Source: Streptomyces spiroverticillatus
GTDB lineage: Bacteria; Actinomycetota; Actinomycetes; Streptomycetales; Streptomycetaceae
NCBI GenBank assembly: GCA_014650415.1
Contig: BMUX01000019.1
Span: 94,591 to 158,590, forward strand
Direction: 5' to 3'
Length of the DNA: 64,000 nucleotides
This document shows, piece by piece, positions 53,046-62,471 of this stretch; position 1 is the stretch's first letter; each line of letters begins with the position of its first letter. A program made the position numbers and the translations under genes. The notes beneath the pieces were generated by a model. It had not been told where the DNA came from, ran no database searches, and worked only from the letters and a program-made list of their open reading frames with translations.

Positions 53046-54026
53046 TCAGGTGGCGTTGCGGATCCCCTGGGTGATCTTGTCCATGCCGTCCAGGGGAGGC
53101 CCGTCGGGGCCCGCGTCGAAGGAGAACCGGACGAGGACGATCGAGGACGGGCCCATGCTGCTGGGGAAGGCCAGCGACTGGACGTACCCGCCGGGGCCCT
53201 TCCCCGTGACGACCTTCCAGCGGACCAGGTAGCCCTGCTTGCCGGCGACGGTGACGGCCTCGGCCTTCACCTCCTGGTGGGATTTGATGCCGCCGTACTT
53301 CTGGCGGTCCAGGACGTCCTTGCCGTACGCGAGTTCCGTCGCCTGGGAGATGTCGGCCTTGGCGACGGCCTCGGGGGTGGTCTGCCCGGTGGGGGCGGTG
53401 CGCGAGGTGACGGCGCCGTGGAAGCAGAAGCCGCGCTCGCCCGGGCAGTCGTACGACTCCTTGGTCTGCATGGAGGCGGCCTCGCGGTCGCCGCCGAACT
53501 CGGGGATCTCCCAGCCGTCGAGGATGGGCAGGGTGATGCCGTTGAGCTGGTCGGCGAGGACGGACGCGTCCGCCGAGGGGTTCGTGGTGGCGGGCGGCGG
53601 GGTGGGGGCACTGCTGCCGCCGGGGACGGGCGGTGTGGTGGCGGCCACCGGCGGCGGCTTGGGGTCGTCCTCGCCGCCGAGGACGACGACGCCGGTGACG
53701 ATGGCGGCGACCAGGACGACTCCGGCGGTGATCACCGCGATCAGGCCGCCCTTGCCGAGCCCGCCGCCCCCGCCGCCGCTGCCGGGGGGCGCCGCCGGGG
53801 GTGCCGGGACGCCGGGCTGCGCGGGGGCGGGCGGGAATCCGTACCCCTGCTGCTGTTGCGGCTGCTGCTGGGGATATCCGTACTGCGGGGCGGCCGGAGT
53901 CTGCGGAGCCTGCTGCGGCTGGCCGGGGGCCCGGGTGTGCGCGCTCCAGGCATTGCCGTCCCACCAGCGCTCCTGGGTGGGAGCGCTGGGGTCCTGGTAC
54001 CAGCCGGGCGGGGTCGTCATGCTCAT
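53046..54026 (-). CDS. DUF2510 membrane protein
   Basis: A 326-residue membrane protein. Residues about 5-32 (PPGWYQDPSAPTQERWWDGNAWSAHTR) are the DUF2510 tryptophan-rich motif, followed by a Pro/Gln-rich stretch (PQYGYPQQQPQQQQGYGFPP) and one membrane helix (about residues 93-115, GLIAVITAGVVLVAAIVTGVVVL). The outer part of about 200 residues has two cysteines (YDCPGERGFCF) and begins with a Thr/Pro-rich stalk. Many Streptomyces have similar paralogues of unknown function. ATG 54026 is chosen because AAGGTG lies six bases upstream; ATG 54020 is possible. It is 32 bases from the SDR gene on the same strand, so co-transcription with the catabolic genes is possible. Confidence 0.8.
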   Translation of the reverse strand: MSMTTPPGWYQDPSAPTQERWWDGNAWSAHTRAPGQPQQAPQTPAAPQYGYPQQQPQQQQGYGFPPAPAQPGVPAPPAAPPGSGGGGGGLGKGGLIAVITAGVVLVAAIVTGVVVLGGEDDPKPPPVAATTPPVPGGSSAPTPPPATTNPSADASVLADQLNGITLPILDGWEIPEFGGDREAASMQTKESYDCPGERGFCFHGAVTSRTAPTGQTTPEAVAKADISQATELAYGKDVLDRQKYGGIKSHQEVKAEAVTVAGKQGYLVRWKVVTGKGPGGYVQSLAFPSSMGPSSIVLVRFSFDAGPDGPPLDGMDKITQGIRNAT

Positions 54027-54058
54027 GCGGCACACCTTAGACGGCGTGCCGGGTGGGT

Positions 54059-54859
54059 CTAGAGGGGTGTGACGTAGGCCCCGGAGATGCCTCCGTCGAC
54101 CAGGAAGTCGGTCGCGTTGACGAAGGAGGAGTCGTCGGAGGCGAGGAAGGCGACGGCCGCCGCGATCTCGTCGGCCTCGGCGAACCGGCCGAGCGGGATG
54201 TGCACGAGGCGGCGGGCGGCCCGCTCGGGGTCGGACGCGAACAGCTCCTGCAGCAACGGGGTGTTGACGGGCCCGGGGCACAGGGCGTTGACCCGGATGC
54301 CTTCCCGCGCGAACTGCACGCCCAGCTCGCGGGACATCGCGAGCACGCCGCCCTTGGAGGCGGTGTACGAGATCTGGGAGGTGGCGGCCCCCATGATCGC
54401 GACGAACGACGCGGTGTTGATGATCGAGCCGCGGCCCTGGCGCTGCATGTAGGGCAGGGCGGCCTTGCAGCACAGGTACACGGAGGTGAGGTTGACGTCC
54501 TGGACGCGCTTCCAGGCCTCGAGCCCCGTGGTGAGGATGGAGTCGTCGTCGGGCGGCGAGATGCCCGCGTTGTTGAAGGCGATGTCGACGCTGCCGTACG
54601 TGTCGTACGCGGCCGTGAACAGGGCGTCGACCTGCTCGGCGTCGGTGACGTCGACCTTGACGAAGGTCCCGCCGACGGCTTCGGCGGCGGCCTTGCCGGC
54701 GGTCTCGTCGATGTCGCCGCAGACGACGTTCGCCCCCTCGGAGGCGAGACGGCGGGCGGTGGCGAGGCCGATGCCGCTGCCGGCGCCGGTGATGACGGCG
54801 GTGCGGCCGACGAGCCGGCGGCAGACGATGTCGTTGGCGTCTTTGGTGTCGATGCTCAT
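54059..54859 (-). CDS. Short-chain dehydrogenase/reductase
   Basis: A 266-residue classical SDR using NAD(P). TGAGSGIG (residues 24-31) binds cofactor, FNNAGIS is the NAG motif, and the catalytic serine and Tyr-Lys pair are in IINTASFVAIMG and SYTASKGG. PGPVNTPL and the C-terminal FLVDGGISGAYVTPL are also typical. The stop of the upstream aldehyde dehydrogenase is 8 bases before this start, so the two are one operon. In S. coelicolor-type clusters this pair follows the GlnA4-like ligase gene. The substrate may be an alcohol or aldehyde derived from a glutamylated amine, which is inference from context only. Confidence 0.92.
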   Translation of the reverse strand: MSIDTKDANDIVCRRLVGRTAVITGAGSGIGLATARRLASEGANVVCGDIDETAGKAAAEAVGGTFVKVDVTDAEQVDALFTAAYDTYGSVDIAFNNAGISPPDDDSILTTGLEAWKRVQDVNLTSVYLCCKAALPYMQRQGRGSIINTASFVAIMGAATSQISYTASKGGVLAMSRELGVQFAREGIRVNALCPGPVNTPLLQELFASDPERAARRLVHIPLGRFAEADEIAAAVAFLASDDSSFVNATDFLVDGGISGAYVTPL

Positions 54860-54867
54860 GATGGTTC

Positions 54868-56220
54868 TCAGGCCTCCGTGCTGATGAAGACGTTCTTGGT
54901 CTCGGTGAATGCGGTCAGGGCGTCGGGGCCGAGCTCGCGGCCGAGCCCCGACTGGCGGTAGCCGCCGAAGGGCGTCCAGTAGCGGACGCTGCTGTGGGAG
55001 TTGACGGACAGGTTGCCCGCCCGCACGGCCTGCGAGACGCGCAGGGCGCGCCCGACGTCGCGGGTCCAGATCGACCCGGACAGCCCGTACTCGGTGTCGT
55101 TGGCGAGCCTGATCGCGTCGGCCTCGTCCTCGAAGGGCAGGACGACGGCGACCGGGCCGAAGATCTCCTCGACGGCGGCGGGGGCGTCGGGGGCGAGCCC
55201 GGTGAGGACGGTCGGCGGGAACCAGAACCCGGGCCCGTCGGGGGCCTTGCCCCGGATGCCGGGGGCGTCCTCCGGAACGTACTGGCGCACCCTCTCCAGC
55301 TGGGCCTGCGAGATGAGCGGGCCCATCTGGGTCTTCTCGTCGTACGGATCCCCGACGACGATCCCCTCGATGAGCGGGGCGAGCAGCTCCAGGAACCGGT
55401 CGTGGACGCTGCGTTCGACCAGGATGCGGGTGCGGGCGCAGCAGTCCTGCCCGGAGTTGTCGAGGAAGGACATCGGGGTGGCGGCGACGGCGGCCTCCAG
55501 GTCCGCGTCGGCGAAGACGATGTTGGGGCTCTTGCCGCCGAGTTCGAGGGTCACGCGCTTCACCTGGTCGGCGCACTTGGCCATGATCTGTTTGCCGACG
55601 CGGGTCGACCCGGTGAAGACGATCTTGGCGACGCCGGGGTGCTCGACGAGGGCGTTGCCCGCGACGGGTCCCTCCCCGGGGAGCACCTGGAAGAGGTGCT
55701 CCGGGAGGCCGGACTCCAGGGCGAGTTCGGCCAGGCGCAGGGCGGTCAGCGGGGTGGTCTCGGCGGGCTTGAGGACGACGGCGTTGCCCGCCGCGAGGGC
55801 GGGGGCGGTGGCCCAGGCGGCGATCGGCATGGGGAAGTTCCAGGGGGCGATCACGCCGATGACGCCGAGGGGTTCGTGGAGGGTGACGTCGAGGCCGCCG
55901 GGGGTGGGGATCTGACGGCCGTTCAGCCGCTCGGCGCCGCCGGCGGAGAAGGTGAGGAGGTCGCGGACGTTGCCCGCTTCCCAGCGGGCGTTGCCGAGGG
56001 TGTGCCCGGCTTCCTGGACCTCCAGTCGGGCGAGCTCCTCGATGTGGTCGTCGACGAGGGCGGCGAAGCGGTGGAGGTGGCGGGCGCGGGTCGCCGGGGC
56101 GGCGGAGGCCCATGCGCGCTGGGCCGCGGTGGCGCGGGTGACGGCGGCGTCGACATCGGCGGGGGTGGAGGCGGGGACGGTGGTGAGGGTCTCGCCGGTG
56201 GCGGGGTTGAGGATCTGCAC
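54868..56220 (-). CDS. NAD(P)-dependent aldehyde dehydrogenase
   Basis: A 450-residue aldehyde dehydrogenase that would oxidise an aldehyde to an acid. The cofactor region (IAPWNFPMPIAAWATAPALAAGNAVVLKPAETTP), catalytic Glu in VTLELGGKSPNIVFADADLE (about residue 238) and catalytic Cys in NSGQDCCARTRIL (about residue 270) are intact. The protein is slightly shorter than most family members. The start is GTG 56220 with AAGGA five bases upstream. It is coupled to the SDR gene and lies 440 bases downstream of the GlnA4-like gene. By analogy with the Puu pathway it could oxidise a gamma-glutamyl amino-aldehyde. Confidence 0.93.
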   Translation of the reverse strand: MQILNPATGETLTTVPASTPADVDAAVTRATAAQRAWASAAPATRARHLHRFAALVDDHIEELARLEVQEAGHTLGNARWEAGNVRDLLTFSAGGAERLNGRQIPTPGGLDVTLHEPLGVIGVIAPWNFPMPIAAWATAPALAAGNAVVLKPAETTPLTALRLAELALESGLPEHLFQVLPGEGPVAGNALVEHPGVAKIVFTGSTRVGKQIMAKCADQVKRVTLELGGKSPNIVFADADLEAAVAATPMSFLDNSGQDCCARTRILVERSVHDRFLELLAPLIEGIVVGDPYDEKTQMGPLISQAQLERVRQYVPEDAPGIRGKAPDGPGFWFPPTVLTGLAPDAPAAVEEIFGPVAVVLPFEDEADAIRLANDTEYGLSGSIWTRDVGRALRVSQAVRAGNLSVNSHSSVRYWTPFGGYRQSGLGRELGPDALTAFTETKNVFISTEA

Positions 56221-56659
56221 GGGGGTCCTTGTCGGGGGGTGGGGGCTTTGGGGTGGGTGGGTTGCGGTGTCGGGGGGGGCCGGTGCTCGAGGGTGCGGGC
56301 GGGGGGGCGGTGTCCGGGTGAGCCGGTGCCGGTGGGTGCGGGCAGGGGGCGGTGTCCGGCTGGGCCCGGATCGGGCGGGCCGCCCCCTTGCCCGCCCGTC
56401 CCGCCCCCGGGGGGCGGCCCCGCCGCCCAAGGGGGCTGGGGAAGGGAGGGGGGCGGACCCGCCGCCCAAGGGGGCTGCGGGGGAAAGGGGAAGGCGGCTG
56501 CGAAGCAGCCCCTTCCAGGGGCGCGGGGAACTGCGCGACCAGCCACGACGTACCCGCACAGGACAGAGACCACAACACCCCCGCACGGGGACCGGCACGG
56601 AGAGGCCCAGCCCCCTCCGCCGCCCCCACCCGGCACGGGACACAGGGGACCCCGTACCC
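56221..56659. other. GC-rich spacer with repeats and hairpins
   Basis: The 439-base gap between glnA4-like and aldehyde dehydrogenase genes holds no convincing gene. It contains a 20-base direct repeat (CCCGCCGCCCAAGGGGGCTG at 56419-56438 and 56458-56477, period 39), a strong hairpin GGCTGC-GAA-GCAGCC (56496-56510), and the repeat described next. Either the hairpin ends most glnA4 transcripts or the downstream genes have their own promoter here. Confidence 0.65.
56517..56538 (+). repeat. Streptomyces-type intergenic repeat, copy 2
   Basis: AGGGGCGCGGGGAACTGCGC plus two further bases match copy 1 (781-802, opposite strand) exactly over 22 bases. Confidence 0.65.
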
Positions 56660-58024
56660 CTACATCCGCTCGAAGGAGCGCCTCAGCTCCCAGTCCGTGA
56701 CCGCCGCGTCGAACGCCGCCAACTCCACCCTCGCCATGTTCGCGTAGTGCGCCACCACCTCCTCCCCGAAGGCCTCCCGCGCGATGGGACTCGCACCCCA
56801 CAGCTCGGCCGCCTCCCGCAAGGTGCTCGGCACGTGCGCGTAGTCCGCCGTGTAGGCGTTCCCCTCGCACGCCTCCGGGAGTTCGAGCTTGTGCTCGACC
56901 CCGTACAGCCCGGCCGCGATCATCGCCGCCACCGCGAGGTACGGGTTGACGTCGCCGCCCGGCAGCCGGTTCTCGAACCGCATCGACGCCCCGTGCCCGA
57001 CGACCCGCAGCGAGCACGTCCGGTTGTCGTGCCCCCAGGCGACGGCGGTCGGGGCGAAGGACCCCGGCTGGAAACGCTTGTAGGAGTTGATGTTCGGCGC
57101 GTACAGCAGTGAGAAGTCACGCAGCGCGGCCAGTTGCCCGGCGAGGAAGTGCCGCATCAGCGGGGACATGGCCTGCGGGTCGTCCCCCGCCATCGCACTG
57201 CGCCCCTCCCCGTCCCTCAGCGAGAGGTGGATGTGGCAGGAGTTCCCCTCCCGCTCGTTGTACTTCGCCATGAAGGTGAGGGAGACGCCCTCCTGCGCCG
57301 CGATCTCCTTCGCACCGTTCTTGTAGATCGCGTGCTGGTCGCACGTCCTGAGCACCTCGTCGTACTTGAAGGCGATCTCGTGCTGCCCGGGGTTGCACTC
57401 CCCCTTGGCGGACTCCACGACCAGGCCCGCCGCCGCCATCTCGTTGCGGATGCGCCGCAGCAGCGGTTCGACACGCCCGGTGCCGAGGATGGAGTAGTCG
57501 ACGTTGTACTGGTTCACCGGGACCAGGTCCCGGTACCCGGCGTCCCACGCCTGTTCGTACGTGTCCTTGAAGACGATGAATTCGAGCTCGGTGCCCGCGT
57601 GCGCGGTGTAGCCCAGTTCGGCCAGCCGGTCCATCTGCCGGCGCAGGATCTGCCGGGGCGCGGCGACGACGGGCGAGCCGTCGTGCCAGGTCAGGTCGGC
57701 CATGAGCATCGCGGTGCCGTCGTTCCAGGGCACCCGGCGCAGGGTGCTCAGGTCGGGACGCATCCCGAAGTCGCCGTACCCGCTCTCCCAGGAGGACATG
57801 GCGTAGCCGTCGACGGTGTTGAGGTCGACGTCGACGGCGAGGAGGTAGTTGCAGCCCTCCGCGCCGTGCTCCAGGACCTCGTCGAGGAAGAAGGGGGCGG
57901 CGAACCGCTTGCCCGTCAGCCGGCCCTGCATGTCGGGGAAGGCCAGGACGACGGTGTCTATCTCTCCGCCCGCCACCAGGGCGCGCAGCTCTTCGAGCGG
58001 GAGCGGGGGTGTGCGGTCTGCCAC
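56660..58024 (-). CDS. glnA4: Glutamine synthetase-like gamma-glutamyl amine ligase (GlnA4 type)
   Basis: A 454-residue ATP-dependent ligase of the GS-I fold. The metal-binding and ATP motifs are present in modified form: HAGTELEFIVF, NPGQHEIAFKY, EGNSCHIHLSL, NSYKRFQPGSFAPTAVAWGHDNRTCSLRVVG and RFENRLPGGDVNPYLAVAAMIAAGL. The adenylylation-site motif of true GlnA (NLYDLPPE) is replaced by KLELPEAC, so it is not a regular glutamine synthetase. The S. coelicolor GlnA4 in the same chromosomal context (SCO1613) was reported as a gamma-glutamylethanolamide synthetase, so ethanolamine is the favoured substrate; a polyamine is the alternative. The start is GTG 58024 behind AAGGAGG. It is divergent from the FadR-type regulator. 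Confidence 0.9.
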   Translation of the reverse strand: MADRTPPLPLEELRALVAGGEIDTVVLAFPDMQGRLTGKRFAAPFFLDEVLEHGAEGCNYLLAVDVDLNTVDGYAMSSWESGYGDFGMRPDLSTLRRVPWNDGTAMLMADLTWHDGSPVVAAPRQILRRQMDRLAELGYTAHAGTELEFIVFKDTYEQAWDAGYRDLVPVNQYNVDYSILGTGRVEPLLRRIRNEMAAAGLVVESAKGECNPGQHEIAFKYDEVLRTCDQHAIYKNGAKEIAAQEGVSLTFMAKYNEREGNSCHIHLSLRDGEGRSAMAGDDPQAMSPLMRHFLAGQLAALRDFSLLYAPNINSYKRFQPGSFAPTAVAWGHDNRTCSLRVVGHGASMRFENRLPGGDVNPYLAVAAMIAAGLYGVEHKLELPEACEGNAYTADYAHVPSTLREAAELWGASPIAREAFGEEVVAHYANMARVELAAFDAAVTDWELRRSFERM

Positions 58025-58073
58025 GGGAAGTTCCTCCTTGGGTCAGCCGGAAGCCACCGGGAGCCCTAAGGTA

Positions 58074-58094
58074 TGGCCCAAGACCATTGATTGG
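58074..58094. promoter_or_regulatory. Candidate FadR-type operator
   Basis: TGGCCCAAGACCA (58074-58086) is an imperfect palindrome with TGG/CCA ends, the size FadR-subfamily regulators bind. It overlaps a second dyad CCA-TTGAT-TGG (58084-58094). Both lie in the 87-base gap between the divergent ligase and regulator genes. Confidence 0.45.
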
Positions 58095-58111
58095 GAAGGG
58101 GGTTCGGGCGC

Positions 58112-58894
58112 GTGTCGAGCAACGAAAAGTACGACGAGGGCGACAGGCCGGACGAGGGCCACGACGAGGGCCACGAAGCCCGTCACGACGACCGGCTGAC
58201 GGCCGTCCTGCGCCCGGTGCGGGCGGGCAACGGTTTCGAGGAGGCACTGGAGCAGGTGCTCCAGGTGCTGCGCCTGGGTCTGGTGCCCGCCGGTGAACGG
58301 CTGCCCGCCGAGCGGGAGTTGGCCGACCGGCTGCGGATCAGCCGGGTCACCCTGCGCGAGGTGCTGAAGGTCCTCCAGGAGCAGGGCCTGGTGGAGAGCA
58401 GGCGCGGCCGCTACGGCGGTACGTTCGTGTGCCGCCGCCCGGACAGCCCCGGCGGGGCGGAACTGCGGCGCAGGATCGGCGACTTGGACGTGGAGGACGC
58501 CCTGCGCTTCCGGGAGGTGCTGGAGGTGGGCGCGGCCGGGCTGTGCGCCGCACGCCCGCTGCACGACCAGGACGCGACCCGGCTGCGCGAGGCCCTGGCC
58601 GCCACGCACGACGCCCCGCTGGCGGACTACCGCAGACGGGACACCCTGCTGCACCTCACGCTGGCGGAGCTGTCGGGCTCGCCCCGGCTGGCCGCGCAGT
58701 ACGCGGCGGTGCGGGCCGAGGTGAACGAACTCCTGGACTGCATACCCCTGTTGGTCCGCAACCTGGAGCACTCCCAGTCCCAGCACACCGCCCTGGTGGA
58801 CGCCGTCCTGTCCGGGGACGCGCAGGCCGCCCGCGCGACGATGCGGGAGCACTGCTCGGGCACGGCGGCGCTGCTGCGGGGATTTCTGACGTGA
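58112..58894 (+). CDS. GntR/FadR family regulator
   Basis: A 260-residue regulator. After a 40-residue acidic, histidine-rich N-terminal extension, residues about 45-115 form a winged helix-turn-helix (FEEALEQVLQVLRLGLVPAGERLPAERELADRLRISRVTLREVLKVLQEQGLVESRRG), and residues about 130-255 form the all-helical FCD effector domain (EDALRFREVLEVGAAGLCA, HLTLAELSGSPRL, HTALVDAVLSGD). GTG 58112 is the start, behind GAAGGGGG. It is divergent from the ligase gene and probably controls it and the permease/hydrolase genes, using the amine or a glutamylated product as signal. Which ligand it binds is unknown. Confidence 0.9.
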   Translation: MSSNEKYDEGDRPDEGHDEGHEARHDDRLTAVLRPVRAGNGFEEALEQVLQVLRLGLVPAGERLPAERELADRLRISRVTLREVLKVLQEQGLVESRRGRYGGTFVCRRPDSPGGAELRRRIGDLDVEDALRFREVLEVGAAGLCAARPLHDQDATRLREALAATHDAPLADYRRRDTLLHLTLAELSGSPRLAAQYAAVRAEVNELLDCIPLLVRNLEHSQSQHTALVDAVLSGDAQAARATMREHCSGTAALLRGFLT

Positions 58895-58998
58895 GGTGCT
58901 GACGTAACTCCCCCGTAATCGCCGAGGGGTTGTCAACCGCGACCCCGACCGCAATGGTGTGGAGCCACACCTTTGCCAGGCGACGGCGGGAGCGGCCC

Positions 58999-60486
<1,488 letters not shown>

Positions 60487-60527
60487 CTCCCGTACCGCAC
60501 ACGCCTTTGCTCTTGGAGGAACCGCCC

Positions 60528-61241
60528 GTGCCCAGCAAGCCCCTCGTCGGTGTCAGCACGTATCTGGAGCCGTCCGTGAAGTGGCGGGTGTGGGACCTGC
60601 CCGCCGCGCTGGTCCCCGCCGGATACCCACGGCTGGTGCAGGCGGCGGGCGGCCACGCGGTCCTGCTGCCGCCGGACGACCCGGACTGCGCGGCCGAGGT
60701 GGTGGCGCGGCTGGACGCCGTGGTGATCGCGGGCGGGCAGGACGTGGATCCCGTACGGTACGGGGCCGAGCGCGACCCGCGCACCGGGCCGGCCGCGCCG
60801 GAGCGGGACGCGTGGGAACTGGCGCTGATCCGGGCGGCGCTGGAGTCCGGGACGCCGCTGCTGGGCATCTGCCGGGGGATGCAGCTGCTGAATGTGGCGC
60901 TGGGTGGGACCCTCGTCCAGCACCTGGACGGGCACGGCGACACGGTGGGTGTCTTCGGGGAGCATCCGGTGACGCCGGTCCCCGGCACCCTCTACGCGTC
61001 CGTCGTGCCGGACCTGGACGTCGTCCCCGCGTACCACCACCAGGCGGTGGAGCGCCTCGGGGAGGGGCTCGTGGCCTCCGCCCATGCGGAGGACGGGACG
61101 ATCGAGGCCATCGAGCTTGCCTTCTCCACCTGGACGTTGGGAGTCCAATGGCATCCGGAGATGGGTGAGGATCTGCGGGTGATGAGGGCGTTGGTGGGGG
61201 CGGCCGAGCACGCGGAGCGTGTGGCGGTGGGGCAGGGCTGA
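60528..61241 (+). CDS. Class I glutamine amidotransferase-like hydrolase (PuuD type)
   Basis: A 237-residue hydrolase of the gamma-glutamyl-gamma-aminobutyrate hydrolase (PuuD) family. The nucleophile is C115 in LLGICRGMQLLNV, the histidine and glutamate of the triad are in LGVQWHPEM, and AVVIAGGQDVDPVRYG near residue 65 is the oxyanion region of the family. It would split the gamma-glutamyl bond, returning glutamate and the oxidised amine. GTG 60528 is the start with GGAGG eight bases upstream. It follows the permease by 41 bases in the same operon. Confidence 0.93.
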   Translation: MPSKPLVGVSTYLEPSVKWRVWDLPAALVPAGYPRLVQAAGGHAVLLPPDDPDCAAEVVARLDAVVIAGGQDVDPVRYGAERDPRTGPAAPERDAWELALIRAALESGTPLLGICRGMQLLNVALGGTLVQHLDGHGDTVGVFGEHPVTPVPGTLYASVVPDLDVVPAYHHQAVERLGEGLVASAHAEDGTIEAIELAFSTWTLGVQWHPEMGEDLRVMRALVGAAEHAERVAVGQG

Positions 61242-61248
61242 GCACGGG

Positions 61249-61282
61249 CCCGGTGCCGGGGTGTTTTCACCCCGGCACCGGG
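61249..61282. terminator. Bidirectional terminator after the hydrolase gene
   Basis: A perfect 15-bp stem (61249-61263 with 61268-61282) with loop TTTT lies between the converging hydrolase and phosphotransferase-fold genes. Confidence 0.9.
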
Positions 61283-61306
61283 CACCCGGCCCGTCAGGCC
61301 CCCCCC

Positions 61307-62275
61307 TCACTCCCCCAGCCTGCGCCGCAGCCACGCCACCGCGACCGCGCCCTGGGCGGCCTGGAAGGGCCGCAGCGTGGGCAGGCCGGGAGGGGCGGGC
61401 AGCAGCGAGTGGTGGACGAAGTACCCGGCGAGCGCGGCCAGCACGCAGGTGACACCGTCCGGATCCGCCCCGACCGCCGACGGGTGGGCGGCAAAGAGTT
61501 CCTCCGGGTCGCCCCCACCCTGCGAGGCCACGCTCGGCAGCATCACCAGCAGCTCGAACCACGCCACAGCGCGCACCGTGTGCGGCCAGTCGACGAAGAC
61601 GGCACCACCGTCGGGGGTGAGGAGGATGTTGTCGGCGCGCAGATCCGCGTGGCAGAGGGTGTCGCCGTGGGCGAACTCGGCCCAGCGGGCGGAGAGTTCG
61701 ACCAGGTGGGGGAGGTTGGCGGACACCCACGGGTCGAGCCCGTCCCGCTCCCCCGACTCCAGCCGCTGCTGCCACCCCCGGAAGGTGTGCGCGTCCGCCT
61801 CCTCCGTGCGCGGGGCCTCGTACGGTGCCGGGGTGAGCCCGGCACTGAGGTCGGCGAGGGCCGCCAGCACGCGGTCGAGCTCGTCGCGCCGCCAGGGGAT
61901 GCGGGGCTGGACGCCCTCGACGTCCTCCAGCACGAGGACCACCCAGGTCCCGTCGTCGTACGAGCCCAACAGGCGCGGGGCGGGGACACCGGGCGGCAGC
62001 GCGGCGGTGTTGCGGGCCTCGCGGCGGTGGAGCTTCGGGGAGTGCGGGTTGGTCTCGGAGCTGACCGCCTTCACGAACGCGCGGCTGCCGTCGGAGCAGG
62101 TGAGCCGGGCGGCGACGCCGGGGGAGAAACCGCCCTGCTGGGTGCGGGCCTCGACGACGGGCGCGCCGAGAATGTCGCGCTCGACGGCGGTACGGACGTG
62201 GGGCGGCAGGGCGTCCCACTCCAGGCGGACGCCTGTGGCCGGTGGGGCGGTGAGCTGCGGAGACGGCTTTTCCAT
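61307..62275 (-). CDS. Aminoglycoside phosphotransferase-fold protein
   Basis: A 322-residue cytoplasmic kinase-like protein (APH family). The catalytic loop HADLRADNILL (about residue 210) holds the base Asp and the Asn for metal, and VFVDWPHT (about residue 227) is the DFG-like metal motif. The N-lobe has FVKAVSSETNPHSPKLHRREA with the ATP lysine. Such proteins phosphorylate antibiotics, sugars or unknown small molecules; resistance cannot be inferred from the fold. The start at ATG 62275 lacks a ribosome-binding site. It converges on the hydrolase gene. Confidence 0.85.
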   Translation of the reverse strand: MEKPSPQLTAPPATGVRLEWDALPPHVRTAVERDILGAPVVEARTQQGGFSPGVAARLTCSDGSRAFVKAVSSETNPHSPKLHRREARNTAALPPGVPAPRLLGSYDDGTWVVLVLEDVEGVQPRIPWRRDELDRVLAALADLSAGLTPAPYEAPRTEEADAHTFRGWQQRLESGERDGLDPWVSANLPHLVELSARWAEFAHGDTLCHADLRADNILLTPDGGAVFVDWPHTVRAVAWFELLVMLPSVASQGGGDPEELFAAHPSAVGADPDGVTCVLAALAGYFVHHSLLPAPPGLPTLRPFQAAQGAVAVAWLRRRLGE

Positions 62276-62471
62276 GGCTCATGGTCGGCTGCTCCCCCGC
62301 CTCCCGGCAAGACAATTCCCGCAGCCGGGGCCCGGCAGTCGGCACCGGGCCCGTGCGCTTCACCCGGGCGCCGGAAGGGTGACAGGCGGGGCCGGCTCGT
62401 CAGCAGGGCGGAAAGGCGGGTATCCGGGCCGTCGACCACAGTGGAAGCACCACCCCACCGAAGGAGCGCGC

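Noticed and set aside
61307..62275. Aminoglycoside resistance gene
   Set aside because: Only the general APH fold motifs are visible. Many Streptomyces proteins of this fold act on other substrates, so no resistance claim is made.
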